From Mucilaginibacter sp. cycad4 (GTDB lineage: Bacteria > Bacteroidota > Bacteroidia > Sphingobacteriales > Sphingobacteriaceae): a stretch of 64,000 nt of DNA. The notes beneath the pieces were generated by a model that was not told the DNA's origin, did not search any database, and worked only from the letters and a program-made list of their open reading frames with translations. Location of the stretch: the NCBI RefSeq assembly GCF_034263275.1, contig NZ_CP139559.1, positions 930,001 to 994,000 of the forward strand, given 5' to 3'. A program made the translations under genes and the position numbers. Below, in pieces: positions 47,233 to 55,932 of this stretch (the first letter of the stretch is position 1; each line of letters starts with the position of its first letter).

Positions 47233-48702
47233 ATGACAGTTCTCGCAGACGGATTAGGTGAAAAGTACGAGTTGGTGATAGGCCTCGAAGTACATGCCCA
47301 GCTATCCACATCAAGTAAGGTATTCTCGGCAGATTCAGCTGCCTTTGGTGCCGAACCTAACCGACATGTTAGCGCGGTATCACTGGGGCATCCTGGTACA
47401 CTGCCTTTTATCAATAAAAAAGCGGTTGAGTATGCAGTTAAAATGGGCCTGGCCTGTAATTGCACTATCAACCTTAATAATAGCTTCGCCCGTAAAAACT
47501 ATTTTTATGCTGATTTGCCTAAAGGCTACCAGATCAGCCAGGACCAGGCGCCGATATGCCTGAAAGGTTATGTGCCTGTGAAACTGGCCGACGGCACCGA
47601 AAAGAATATCGCCCTGCACCATATCCACATGGAAGAGGACGCCGGGAAAAGTATGCATGATCAGCACCACGCCGATTCGTTGATCGACCTTAACCGCGCC
47701 GGTGTGCCGCTGGTGGAGATCGTATCTGAACCCGATATGCGCAGTGCCGAAGAAGCAGGCCAGTTCCTGACCGAAATGCGTAAGATCTTACGCTACCTCG
47801 ATATTTGTGACGGCAACATGGAAGAAGGCAGCATGCGTTGCGACGCCAATATCTCGGTGAGGCTTAAAGGCGCGACAGCTTACGGTAACCGTTGCGAGGT
47901 AAAAAACCTTAACTCCATCCGTAACGTGCAACGGGCCATTGAGCACGAGTTTGTACGCCAGGTTAATATTATTGAAGCCGGCGGCCATATCGATCAAAAC
48001 ACACTGAACTTTAATGCCGATACCGGCGAAACTTCGGTACTCCGCTCAAAAGAAATGGCCAACGATTACCGCTATTTTCCCGAGCCGGACCTGCCGCCGC
48101 TGAAACTCACCAATGAGTATGTAGAAAACATTCGCAAAAACCTGCCTGCATTACCCGCGCAGTTATATCATAAGTATACCGAACAATTGGGTTTAACGGC
48201 CTATGATGCTTCGGTAATTACTGCCGATAGGGATACCGCTTTTTATTTTGAATCGCTGATAAAACATACCGATCATTATAAAGCTGCTGCCAACTGGCTG
48301 ATGGGTGCTGTACGTTCATACCTGAATGATCATAATCAAACCATTGGTAACTTTGCTGTTACACCGCAAAACCTTGCCTCCCTCATCAAACTAATTGACA
48401 CCGGGGTGATAAATAATTCTGTAGCTTCGCACAAATTGTTCCCTGCCATGGTCAGAGAACCGGGTAAAAAACCGGATGATCTGGCTAAAGAACTTAACCT
48501 GCTGATCAGTGCCGATGGCGATGATGTAACCCGCTTTATAAAGGATGCTATCGCCAAGTTCCCTGATAAGGTTAAGGAATACCAAAAGGGGAAAAAGGGC
48601 GTTTTAGGCCTGTTTATGGGCGAGATCATGAAAAGCTCAAAAGGCAAGATCGATCCGCAGAAAACTAACCAGCTGTTGATAAAGGAATTAGAAGCTAAAT
48701 AA
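47233..48702 (+). CDS. gatB: Aspartyl/glutamyl-tRNA amidotransferase subunit B
   Basis: 489 residues. It activates Glu or Asp charged on tRNA-Gln or tRNA-Asn, with GatA and GatC, to form the cognate amide. Signature blocks: VIGLEVHAQLSTSSKVF, LSLGHPGTLP-like text, HIHMEEDAGKSMHD, SLIDLNRAGVPLVEIVSEPDMRS, RCDANISVRLKG, KNLNSIRNVQRAIEHE, and the YqeY-like C-terminal helix (LLISADGDDVTRFIKDAI). Length is as usual. Its TAA is followed at once by the ATG of the next gene. gatA and gatC are not in this window. Confidence 0.96.
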   Translation: MTVLADGLGEKYELVIGLEVHAQLSTSSKVFSADSAAFGAEPNRHVSAVSLGHPGTLPFINKKAVEYAVKMGLACNCTINLNNSFARKNYFYADLPKGYQISQDQAPICLKGYVPVKLADGTEKNIALHHIHMEEDAGKSMHDQHHADSLIDLNRAGVPLVEIVSEPDMRSAEEAGQFLTEMRKILRYLDICDGNMEEGSMRCDANISVRLKGATAYGNRCEVKNLNSIRNVQRAIEHEFVRQVNIIEAGGHIDQNTLNFNADTGETSVLRSKEMANDYRYFPEPDLPPLKLTNEYVENIRKNLPALPAQLYHKYTEQLGLTAYDASVITADRDTAFYFESLIKHTDHYKAAANWLMGAVRSYLNDHNQTIGNFAVTPQNLASLIKLIDTGVINNSVASHKLFPAMVREPGKKPDDLAKELNLLISADGDDVTRFIKDAIAKFPDKVKEYQKGKKGVLGLFMGEIMKSSKGKIDPQKTNQLLIKELEAK

Positions 48703-49848
48703 ATGGAAGTTAAAAATATAGCTGCCGGCGCACTGTTATTGCTTAGCGCGGGCATGTACTCTTGTAAAAACGAATCGCAGTTCGCCGTTTCGGGGACTAT
48801 CAAAAACCCGGGTAATCTTAAAGCTGTTTATTTGATTGAGGCTGATAGCTCGGGTTTAAAAGTTGTTGATTCAACTTCATTGGGCGAGGGCGGCAAGTTT
48901 GAGTTTAAGCATGTTGCGCTTTATCCAAACCTGTTTAAACTTCGTATAGGCAGTACAGGGCCGCAGGGCAGCGAAATGCAGGGCGAGAATTTGTATGATT
49001 TCATCGCTAAAAATGGCGACGATATTGATTTTGAAACAGACAATAACAACAAAAACCACGAGTACATTATTAAAGGTTCTGATGATTCGGATAAAATAAA
49101 AGAGTTTAACCGCATCAGTAATCTTTACGGCGATAAAAACGCCAAACTATTTGCCGAATACCAGGAAAAATCGCACGGTGAACGTAACGATTCGCTGCTG
49201 AAAATATACATGCCTATATTTTTAAAGAATGTGAATGAAAGCGGTGAAGCTGTTTTGAAATTTGTGAACGATAACAAAAAGTCGCTTGCAGGCTTTTATG
49301 CGGCTACAACGCTCGATCCTACCAAATACGAAGCGCAGCTGATTAAATTTGCCGATGACATCAGGGGCGATTTTAAAGATAACCCTACCGTGCAAAAGTT
49401 TATTGCACAAATGGATAAAGCTAAGCCGATATCACTTGGTCATAAAGCGCCTGAGTTTACCGTTAACGGTATTGATGGCAAGCAAATTAATTTGTCTGAT
49501 TACAAAGGCAAATATGTAATGATTGATTTTTGGGCTTCATGGTGCCAACCCTGCCGCCAGGAAAATCCAAACGTGGTTAAACAATACAATGCATTTAAAG
49601 GTAAAGGGTTTAATATTTTAGGTGTTTCGCTTGATAAAGACAAGGCGCCATGGCAAAAAGCTATTAACGATGATAAGCTTACCTGGGCCCATGGTTCTGA
49701 TTTAAACGGCTTTGAAGGCCCTACAGAAAGGCTTTACCACATCGAAGCTATCCCTTCAAATTTCATTATCGATCCGCAGGGAAACATTGTTGCCAAGAAT
49801 ATTACAGGCGCCGATCTTGAAGCTTTTTTAAATAAAACATTTAAATAG
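48703..49848 (+). CDS. TlpA-like thioredoxin-fold lipoprotein with DUF4369 domain
   Basis: 381 residues. Lipoprotein signal with Cys21 (LLSAGMYSC). Residues about 28-135 are a DUF4369 beta domain (AVSGTIKNPGNLKAVYLIEA), then helices, and a C-terminal TlpA/ResA domain from about 245 with redox WCQPCR (Cys281, Cys284), GKYVMIDFWASW ahead and IPSNFIIDPQGNIV with the cis-Pro. It reduces disulfides or maintains periplasmic thiols. The gene starts at the base after the gatB stop, so it is translationally coupled, although function seems unrelated. The family is common in Bacteroidota. Confidence 0.92.
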   Translation: MEVKNIAAGALLLLSAGMYSCKNESQFAVSGTIKNPGNLKAVYLIEADSSGLKVVDSTSLGEGGKFEFKHVALYPNLFKLRIGSTGPQGSEMQGENLYDFIAKNGDDIDFETDNNNKNHEYIIKGSDDSDKIKEFNRISNLYGDKNAKLFAEYQEKSHGERNDSLLKIYMPIFLKNVNESGEAVLKFVNDNKKSLAGFYAATTLDPTKYEAQLIKFADDIRGDFKDNPTVQKFIAQMDKAKPISLGHKAPEFTVNGIDGKQINLSDYKGKYVMIDFWASWCQPCRQENPNVVKQYNAFKGKGFNILGVSLDKDKAPWQKAINDDKLTWAHGSDLNGFEGPTERLYHIEAIPSNFIIDPQGNIVAKNITGADLEAFLNKTFK

Positions 49849-49954
49849 CCTCAACTTACGGTTAATATAAGGTAACGTTTAACAATTTGTTAATATTAGC
49901 TTAACTATTAGCTGTTGTAAAGCGTATACTTTTATACAAAAAAATTAACGCAAC

Positions 49955-50644
49955 ATGAGCAGCACCGCAAAACAGAAAATACTTATTGTTGATGATGAAC
50001 CGGATATTTTAGAACTGATTGAGTATAACCTCAAAAAGGAAGGTTACCAGGTGTTTTTAGCACGTAACGGCCAGGAAGCTGTTGCCGAAGCGAAGAAAGC
50101 CCTGCCCGATTTGATTGTACTGGATATCATGATGCCTAAAATGGATGGGATAGAAGCATGTCGTATTATGCGCACCATGCCCGAGTTTAAAAATACCTTT
50201 ATGGTATTTTTAACAGCCCGCAGCGAAGAGTATTCCGAAATTGCCGGTTTTAACGTAGGTGCCGATGATTACATTGCAAAACCTATCAAACCACGCGCGC
50301 TGGTTAGCCGCATAAATGCCATACTTCGCCGTAATGCCCCTGCCGAAGACGTAATTGATAATAAACTGGAAATAGGCGACCTGGTTATTGACCGTGAAGC
50401 TTACCTGGTTTACAAAAACGGTGTTAAAGTTGTATTGGCGAAAAAAGAATTTGAGCTGTTGTACCTGCTGGCCTCAAAACCAGGCAAAGTTTACACCCGC
50501 GAGGTGATCCTTAAAAACATCTGGGAAGATTCGGTAGTGGTTACTAACCGTACTATTGATGTACACATCCGTAAACTGCGCGAAAAACTGGGCGACGATT
50601 GTGTTGCTACAGTAAAAGGGGTAGGTTATAAGTTTGAAGCTTAA
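49955..50644 (+). CDS. Two-component response regulator, PhoB/OmpR type
   Basis: 229 residues. Receiver domain with acidic pair Asp13-Asp14, phosphoryl-accepting Asp57 in VLDIMMPKMDG, Thr87 and Lys109 (YIAKP). The winged-helix DNA-binding domain spans about 130-229 (VLAKKEFELLYLLASKPGKVYTREVIL, RTIDVHIRKLREKLG, VKGVGYKFEA). No histidine kinase is adjacent, so its partner lies elsewhere. A role in phosphate response is possible, but PhoB-like resemblance is shared with many regulators. Monocistronic with terminator at 50681-50712. Confidence 0.93.
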   Translation: MSSTAKQKILIVDDEPDILELIEYNLKKEGYQVFLARNGQEAVAEAKKALPDLIVLDIMMPKMDGIEACRIMRTMPEFKNTFMVFLTARSEEYSEIAGFNVGADDYIAKPIKPRALVSRINAILRRNAPAEDVIDNKLEIGDLVIDREAYLVYKNGVKVVLAKKEFELLYLLASKPGKVYTREVILKNIWEDSVVVTNRTIDVHIRKLREKLGDDCVATVKGVGYKFEA

Positions 50645-50680
50645 GCCCCTAACTCGCTGATTGGGAACTTAAATAATATT

Positions 50681-50712
50681 AAAAAAGCGATTGGTTATCC
50701 AATCGCTTTTTT
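50681..50712 (+). terminator. Terminator after the response regulator gene
   Basis: AAAAAAGCGATTGG (50681-50694) and CCAATCGCTTTTTT (50699-50712) form a perfect 14-bp stem with a 4-nt loop, ending in T-run. Confidence 0.92.
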
Positions 50713-50751
50713 TGTGGAATAAATATTGTTTTAAGCTTAAGCGTTTTGCTT

Positions 50752-51834
50752 TCAGTTTTTAGCCATCACTTCATTACTATAGTATTTTCGGCGAAGCCAA
50801 AATGCCACGTTAACCAGTGCTATTAGTGCCGGAACCTCAACCAGCGGACCGATCACTCCGGTAAAAGCCTGCCCGGAGTTAATACCGAATACACCAATGG
50901 ATACTGCAATAGCCAGTTCAAAATTATTGCCGGTTGCCGTAAAAGCAATGGATGTGCTTTTTGAGTAATCGGCGCCAAAATATTTGCCGATGAAAAAACT
51001 GAGCAGGAACATAATTGCAAAGTAAAATACCAATGGTATGGCAATATGAACCACATCCATGGGGATTTGCACTATAAGCCTCCCTTTAAGGCTAAACATG
51101 AGTATAATGGTAAACAACAGCGCAATAAGCGTTACCGGCGAAATAAAGGGAACAAATTTTTGCTGAAACCAATCTTCGCCCTTTAGTTTGATCAACGTAT
51201 AACGGCTTATAATGCCTGCGGCAAAAGGAATACCGAGATAGATGCCCACACTTTTGGCAATTTGAAGTATGGTGATATGGATTTCAAGACTTTTAAAGCC
51301 AAACAGCGGCGGCAGTACGGTTATAAAAATGTAAGCATATACGCTATATAAAAGTACCTGGAAAATACTGTTCAGGGCTATCAAGCCGGCCGCATATTCG
51401 CGGCTACCATCGGCAAGCTCATTCCATACTACAACCATGGCAATACAACGGGCAAGCCCAATCAGTATCAGTCCTGCCATATATTCGGGATAGCCGCGCA
51501 GGAAAACGACAGCTAAAACGAACATTAGGATGGGGCCTATTATCCAGTTTAAAACAAGGGAGGCACTTAGCACTTTTACATCTTTAAATACCCTGCCCAT
51601 TTGCTCATATTTTACTTTGGCAAGCGGCGGGTACATCATTAATATGAGGCCGATCGCCAACGGAATATTAGTAGTCCCGCTCGAAAACGAATTGATAAAA
51701 TCGGACGACGAGGGTATAAAATATCCTGTTATAACCCCCGTAGCCATAGCCAGGAAAATCCAGATGGTGAGGTAGCGATCAATAAAGCCGAGCCGTTTCC
51801 GTTCAGCAACCGGCGTGCAATTATTGGCAGCCAT
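50752..51834 (-). CDS. acr3: ACR3-family arsenite efflux transporter
   Basis: 360 residues, ten membrane helices. Marks: [21 protein letters not shown] at the start, [15 protein letters not shown] (cytoplasmic loop), [32 protein letters not shown] with the conserved Cys that binds As(III), and the [17 protein letters not shown] block. It pumps arsenite out of the cell. It is the last gene of the ars operon on the minus strand; arsC ends 2 nt before its start. Confidence 0.95.
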   Translation of the reverse strand: MAANNCTPVAERKRLGFIDRYLTIWIFLAMATGVITGYFIPSSSDFINSFSSGTTNIPLAIGLILMMYPPLAKVKYEQMGRVFKDVKVLSASLVLNWIIGPILMFVLAVVFLRGYPEYMAGLILIGLARCIAMVVVWNELADGSREYAAGLIALNSIFQVLLYSVYAYIFITVLPPLFGFKSLEIHITILQIAKSVGIYLGIPFAAGIISRYTLIKLKGEDWFQQKFVPFISPVTLIALLFTIILMFSLKGRLIVQIPMDVVHIAIPLVFYFAIMFLLSFFIGKYFGADYSKSTSIAFTATGNNFELAIAVSIGVFGINSGQAFTGVIGPLVEVPALIALVNVAFWLRRKYYSNEVMAKN

Positions 51835-51835
51835 A

Positions 51836-52261
51836 TTACTGCGCTTCGGTTAAATGCTGTTCTACAAATTGTTGGGTATACGCTTTGATCTGTTCCCGCA
51901 CTTTTCTGAATTCATCCATTACCTCATCTTCGGTGCCGCGGGCTTTGGCCGGATCCGGGAAGTTATAATGAAAGCGTTTCACATTCCCCGGAAAGTAGGG
52001 GCAGGCTTCGTTAGCATTATCGCAAACGGTTATTAAATAATCAAAAGGGATGTTGGTATACTCATCCACATGGTTTGAGGTATGATTGGAAATATCAATA
52101 TGATCCTCTGCCATTGTTTTAATAGCTTTGGGGTTTACACCATGGGTTTCGATACCCGCGCTGTATATATTGACATTGCTGCCCGCAAAATGCTTTAAAT
52201 ACCCTTCGGCTATCTGGCTCCGGCAACTATTGCCTGTGCACAGTACTAATACATTTTTCAT
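51836..52261 (-). CDS. arsC: Arsenate reductase, low-molecular-weight phosphatase type
   Basis: 141 residues of the LMW protein tyrosine phosphatase fold. The loop [17 protein letters not shown] contains Cys8, Cys13 and Arg14; [27 protein letters not shown] and [14 protein letters not shown] (with a resolving Cys) follow. It reduces arsenate to arsenite, most likely thioredoxin-coupled, for export by Acr3. The gene sits between arsM (9-nt gap) and acr3 (1-nt gap). Confidence 0.93.
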   Translation of the reverse strand: MKNVLVLCTGNSCRSQIAEGYLKHFAGSNVNIYSAGIETHGVNPKAIKTMAEDHIDISNHTSNHVDEYTNIPFDYLITVCDNANEACPYFPGNVKRFHYNFPDPAKARGTEDEVMDEFRKVREQIKAYTQQFVEQHLTEAQ

Positions 52262-52270
52262 AATTTTTTA

Positions 52271-53110
52271 TTAACAGCAGCCTGGTTCGCAGCATGTTTT
52301 TACTTCAGGTTTTTCGGCATAAACTGTGACACTTACAATGTCGCCCTTACCGTTTTTAAATTCCTCAATTTCTTCTGCCGATAGATAGTTGCTCAATATA
52401 TCATCCGGGATAATAATTGGTTTTTCTTTTTGTACGATGATATTGGCAAAACCATTTTTGCTGATCAGCTCAAGATATTCCTCTTTTTGAATAGCCCCTG
52501 ATACGCAGCCTGCATACATTTCGGCGGCTGTTCTGATCTTTTCAGGTAATTCGCCGGTTAATACGATGTCCGAAATGCTAAAGTGGCCCCCTGGTTTCAA
52601 TACCCGGTAGATGTCTTTAATAACAGCGTTTTTATCAGGCACCAGGTTTAATACACAGTTGCTTACAATTACATCAGCAGCGTTGGCTGTTACCGGCATA
52701 TGCTCGATATCCCCCAAGCGAAACTCCACATTATTAAAACCAAGCTTGTCCGCATTTTCGCGGGCTTTGCTGATCATCGCTTCTGTAAAATCAATGCCTA
52801 TTACTTTGCCCGTTTCGCCGGTTTCGGAGCGTGCTATAAAGCAATCATTGCCCGCGCCGCTGCCAAGGTCAATAACGGTATCGCCTTTTTTAATTTGAGC
52901 AAACTGAGTGGGTAAACCGCAGCCTAAACCAAGGTCTGCATTGGCGTTGTAGCCCTGCAACTCGGTATAATCTTCACTCATGATGTTATAAACCTCGGTT
53001 GAGCATCCGCCAGCGCCACAGCATGACGATTGATTGATATCCTTATCCTGTAAGGCAATTTCGCTGTATTTCAGCTTTACCAATGCTTTTAATTCCTCGT
53101 TTGTTTTCAT
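52271..53110 (-). CDS. arsM: Arsenite S-adenosylmethionine methyltransferase
   Basis: 279 residues. SAM-binding strand VIDLGSGAGNDCFIARSETG, then IGIDFTEAMISKARENADKLGF and SNCVLNLVPDKNAVIKDIYRVLKPGG. Cysteines for As(III) are SSCCGAGGC near 30, YAGCVSG near 195 and the C-terminal CCEPGCC. It methylates arsenite to methylated, partly volatile forms. It has its own operator-like site at 53117-53133, 7 nt upstream of its start, besides that upstream of arsR. Confidence 0.93.
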   Translation of the reverse strand: MKTNEELKALVKLKYSEIALQDKDINQSSCCGAGGCSTEVYNIMSEDYTELQGYNANADLGLGCGLPTQFAQIKKGDTVIDLGSGAGNDCFIARSETGETGKVIGIDFTEAMISKARENADKLGFNNVEFRLGDIEHMPVTANAADVIVSNCVLNLVPDKNAVIKDIYRVLKPGGHFSISDIVLTGELPEKIRTAAEMYAGCVSGAIQKEEYLELISKNGFANIIVQKEKPIIIPDDILSNYLSAEEIEEFKNGKGDIVSVTVYAEKPEVKTCCEPGCC

Positions 53111-53116
53111 TTGTGT

Positions 53117-53133
53117 ATTGCAATATTACGATT
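53117..53133. promoter_or_regulatory. ArsR operator-like site upstream of arsM
   Basis: ATTGCAATATTACGATT. This 17-mer is an imperfect palindrome around AATATT and is repeated exactly at 53487-53503 upstream of arsR; both lie just ahead of start codons. Confidence 0.7.
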
Positions 53134-53150
53134 GATATGATCAAAAAATT

Positions 53151-53480
53151 TTAACAACAGTTATTAAAGTCTTTGTATGATGAGAACAGTTTATTCAACT
53201 CATTATTCAGGTTTTTCCAGGCTTCGGGTTCAATGCAGTAGCAAACGCTTACACCTTCAATGGTACCTTGTATAAGGCCTGCATTCTTTAATTCCTTAAG
53301 ATGTTGGGACACCGTGGGCTGGGCCAAACCTAATTCTGTCGACAGATCGCCGCAGATACAAGCCTTTGCTTCAATAATGAGCTGAAGAATAGCAATGCGT
53401 GCCGGATGCGCGATGGCTTTAAGCTGCACAGCCAGTTTGTTCTGCTCGTCGGTGAATATTTCTGTTTTGGTAATTCCCAT
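53151..53480 (-). CDS. arsR: ArsR-family arsenic-responsive repressor
   Basis: 109 residues, winged helix. AIAHPARIAILQLIIEAKACICGDLSTELGLAQPTVSQHLKELKNAGLI holds the metal-sensing pair C-x-C (CIC) in the position of the ArsR/SmtB ELCVCDL motif, followed by the recognition helix; the end NNCC adds two more Cys. As(III) binding should release it from the operators at 53117-53133 and 53487-53503, inducing arsM-arsC-acr3. It is the first gene of the operon. Confidence 0.94.
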   Translation of the reverse strand: MGITKTEIFTDEQNKLAVQLKAIAHPARIAILQLIIEAKACICGDLSTELGLAQPTVSQHLKELKNAGLIQGTIEGVSVCYCIEPEAWKNLNNELNKLFSSYKDFNNCC

Positions 53481-53486
53481 AATTAT

Positions 53487-53503
53487 ATTGCAATATTACG
53501 ATT
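53487..53503. promoter_or_regulatory. ArsR operator-like site upstream of arsR
   Basis: The same 17-mer as at 53117-53133, 7 nt upstream of the arsR start; probably the autoregulatory operator overlapping the promoter. Confidence 0.7.
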
Positions 53504-53585
53504 AATTAAATTAATGTCAAGGCATTTTAATCTAATTATTTTAGGCGATGTTGAATGAGGGTAGGCAAGGAGGAAATGTGGCAAA

Positions 53586-53617
53586 GACTTACGAAGTTTT
53601 TTAAAACTTCGTAAGTC
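53586..53617. terminator. Perfect 15-bp palindrome, likely terminator
   Basis: GACTTACGAAGTTTT (53586-53600), a 2-nt loop and its exact complement (53603-53617). It lies 15 nt beyond the stop of the minus-strand gene at 53632; the T-rich centre makes it either a terminator or a short dispersed palindrome. Confidence 0.6.
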
Positions 53618-53631
53618 TGCAAGGCTGTAAA

Positions 53632-54117
53632 TTACTTTGAGGCAGTAACAGCTTTTTTCTTAACTGTTGTAGCCGCTTTAGCTGTTTTTGAGGCAACAGC
53701 TTTTTTAGCTTCTGTGGCTTCGGTTTTTGCTTTAGCTGTAACGGCCTTTGCCTTGGTTGCTGCTTTAGCTTTTACATCGGCAACAACTTTTTTAGCGGCA
53801 GCGGCATCCTCCTTTACTTTGGCGGTGATGGCTTTCGCTTTCGTTTCGGCTTTAGCTTTTACATCAGCTACCTCAGTTTTTGCTTTTGCAGTTACCTCGT
53901 CAGCTTTTTTAATAACCGTTTTTTTTGTGGCTGCTGCTTTTTGGGTAGCGGTTGCCTTTTTAGCGGTTACTTTGTCCTTTATATCTTCAAATTTTTCTTC
54001 GGCTACTTCTTTTACGTCTTCGGCTTTGTCTTTTGTGCCTTCCCAAAGGCTTTCAATTGTTTCTTTAACCTTCTCGAAAAATCCTTTTTCTTCTGGTTCG
54101 GTTGAATGATCACTCAT
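53632..54117 (-). CDS. Histone-H1-like Lys/Ala-rich protein
   Basis: 161 residues. The first 50 are an acidic amphipathic helix (EKGFFEKVKETIESLWEGTK, EDVKEVAEEKFEDIKDKV), the rest is a Lys/Ala/Thr/Val low-complexity run of repeats of the kind V-K-A-K-A-x-T-K-A-K-A. There is no signal peptide. Such proteins resemble eukaryotic H1 tails and bacterial Hc1/AlgP, and could compact DNA, but the acidic N-terminus is also like YtxH/LEA-type stress proteins. Expression regulation unknown. A smaller relative in composition is at 6526-6837. Confidence 0.75.
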   Translation of the reverse strand: MSDHSTEPEEKGFFEKVKETIESLWEGTKDKAEDVKEVAEEKFEDIKDKVTAKKATATQKAAATKKTVIKKADEVTAKAKTEVADVKAKAETKAKAITAKVKEDAAAAKKVVADVKAKAATKAKAVTAKAKTEATEAKKAVASKTAKAATTVKKKAVTASK

Positions 54118-54239
54118 GATGTTTTTTATAGATAGATAAACAGATTGTTATTAATTAACCATTTAACCATAAAAGGTTAAGCTTTGTTTTAAATCTGCTT
54201 AACAAGTACATCATGACGGTAAACATAATAGCGGAAAGA

Positions 54240-54632
54240 TTATATTTTAAACTTGCCCTTACTTAGCCCATATAAGCTATCTATGGCTTTCAAAGTGGCA
54301 TCATTAAGTCTTTGCTTCAAAAGCGACCTTATTTTGATATAGGTATCCTGTTTAACCCATAGATGTATAGTCTGAAGTGTTTCGGTCTTATCACCCAGAT
54401 GTTCATAAAAGGATACTCCGGCAGCGTTCCATAGGTCTTCGGATTTTTGCCTCAAACACCATTCGGCAAACTCATAATTCTTTTTGAGTTGTACGGTATC
54501 ATTGTTTTTATGGGCAGCTACTGTAGCAGGTAATAGCTCCATGAACACGCCATAAATAGAGGTTTCAGGATCTTCAAACTCTTTTTTTGAGGAAGGGAGG
54601 CATTCAATAGCCCGTTTTCGCCAGGTGCTCAT
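54240..54632 (-). CDS. Hypothetical cytoplasmic helical protein
   Basis: 130 residues. It reads MSTWRKRAIECLPSSKKEFE, then helices (SIYGVFMELLPATVAAHKN, LKKNYEFAEWCLRQKSEDLWNAAGVSFYEHLG). The shape suggests a small helical-bundle protein resembling DUF7674-type proteins of immunity or polymorphic toxin clusters, but no toxin gene is near, so this is only a weak guess. It has no signal peptide and is transcribed alone on the minus strand. Confidence 0.65.
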   Translation of the reverse strand: MSTWRKRAIECLPSSKKEFEDPETSIYGVFMELLPATVAAHKNNDTVQLKKNYEFAEWCLRQKSEDLWNAAGVSFYEHLGDKTETLQTIHLWVKQDTYIKIRSLLKQRLNDATLKAIDSLYGLSKGKFKI

Positions 54633-54674
54633 AAAATATTTGTTTCCTGTTAATATCTGTACTAATATAAAATA

Positions 54675-54703
54675 AAAAGTCCCGCTGTTTGGGCGAGACT
54701 TTT
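54675..54703 (-). terminator. Imperfect terminator after galM
   Basis: AAAAGTC (54675-54681) pairs with GACTTTT (54697-54703), with an inner GC pairing and bulges; ends in T-run on the minus strand, 20 nt past the galM stop. Confidence 0.6.
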
Positions 54704-54722
54704 ATATCGGAGAACCAGTTAA

Positions 54723-55889
54723 TTATTTTACAACTGAAAACTTATAAAGCGATTGGGTTTTATAAGTATCGCCCGGTTTTAACTCGGTTGAAGGGAATTG
54801 CGGCTGGTTTGGTGAATCAGGGAAATGTTGGGTTTCCATAGCGAACGATGTACGGTACTCATCTTTGATACCGCGTTTCATTGCGTTTTTAGCCTGCATA
54901 AAGTTTCCGCTGTAAAACTGTAAGCCCGGCTCTTCGGTAAACACTTCCATTTTTATGCCGCTCTTGTCGCCAATAACTGTAGCGATAGGAGTGCTTAGAT
55001 CATGTTTGTTAAGCACAAAGTTGTGGTCGTAACCTTTGCCATCTTTTAACTGCACATTGTCTTCGTTAATGCGTTTGCCAATGGTTTCGGGCTTAGTGAA
55101 GTCAAACGGGGTACCTGCAACTTTTTCAAGTTTCCCGGTAGGGATCAAACCGGCGTCAACCGGCAAATAATTATCGGCATCTATCTGCACCAAATGATCA
55201 AGGATAGTACCGCTGCCTTCGCCATTCAGGTTGAAGAACGCGTGATTGGTAAGGTTAACAACTGTTTTTTTATCAGTTGTAGCTTCGTACTGGCACTTAA
55301 ATGAATTATCGTTGGTAAGGCTGTAAATTACTTTAACATTAAGGTTGCCGGGGAAACCTTCTTCCATATCTTTTGAAAGATAGGTAAGCTCTACGGTAGA
55401 TGAATCGATCATTTTACCATCCCATACCACTTCCTGGAAACCATGTTTACCACCATGCAGCGTATTGGGGGTGTTGTTAATTGACGATTGATAATCCTTA
55501 CCGTCTATTTTAAAATGGCCTTTGGCAATACGGTTGCCGTAACGGCCAATAGTAGCGCCATAATAACGTTCGGTTGATTTTTCAAAACCTTCCACATCAT
55601 CAAAACCCAAAACAACATCAGTTAACTTGCCATTTTTATCGGGCACTAACAGGCTTACCACACGGCCGCCATAATTGGTGATGGTTGCAATAACGCCGTT
55701 TTTGTTTTTAAGGGTAAATAAATGGGTTTGTTTACCATCGATTGTTTTTTCGAATGCTGATACAGTGGTTTGGGTGCTATCCGCCATAGTAGTGTTTTTC
55801 TGTGAGGTTGAATTTTGATTACAGGCAGCCAAATATAGGCTACAAGCAGGTAAAATTGTTAAAGAAATACCTTTAATTAAGTTTCTCAT
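54723..55889 (-). CDS. galM: Aldose 1-epimerase, lipoprotein form
   Basis: About 388 residues from ATG at 55889 (MRNLIKGISLTILPAC), with a lipoprotein signal (LYLAAC) so it is exported and anchored. The galactose mutarotase fold follows: ATITNYGGRVVSLLVPDKNG, GRYGNRIAKGHFKIDGK, NTLHGGKHGF with the catalytic His, TNHAFFNLNGEGSG and a late Glu in FTEEPGLQFYSG. It interconverts anomers of aldoses such as galactose, here in the periplasm. The preceding gene galT ends 43 nt before its start, so a two-gene galactose unit is likely. Confidence 0.92.
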   Translation of the reverse strand: MRNLIKGISLTILPACSLYLAACNQNSTSQKNTTMADSTQTTVSAFEKTIDGKQTHLFTLKNKNGVIATITNYGGRVVSLLVPDKNGKLTDVVLGFDDVEGFEKSTERYYGATIGRYGNRIAKGHFKIDGKDYQSSINNTPNTLHGGKHGFQEVVWDGKMIDSSTVELTYLSKDMEEGFPGNLNVKVIYSLTNDNSFKCQYEATTDKKTVVNLTNHAFFNLNGEGSGTILDHLVQIDADNYLPVDAGLIPTGKLEKVAGTPFDFTKPETIGKRINEDNVQLKDGKGYDHNFVLNKHDLSTPIATVIGDKSGIKMEVFTEEPGLQFYSGNFMQAKNAMKRGIKDEYRTSFAMETQHFPDSPNQPQFPSTELKPGDTYKTQSLYKFSVVK

Positions 55890-55932
55890 AAATAGGTTGG
55901 TTATAGTTTGGTTTAAAAATAGCGTTTTTTCA

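Noticed and set aside
53714..54109. Long plus-strand frame across the Lys/Ala-rich gene
   Set aside because: It is the complement of the low-complexity Lys/Ala repeats and gives an artificial Ala/Phe/Val-rich chain.
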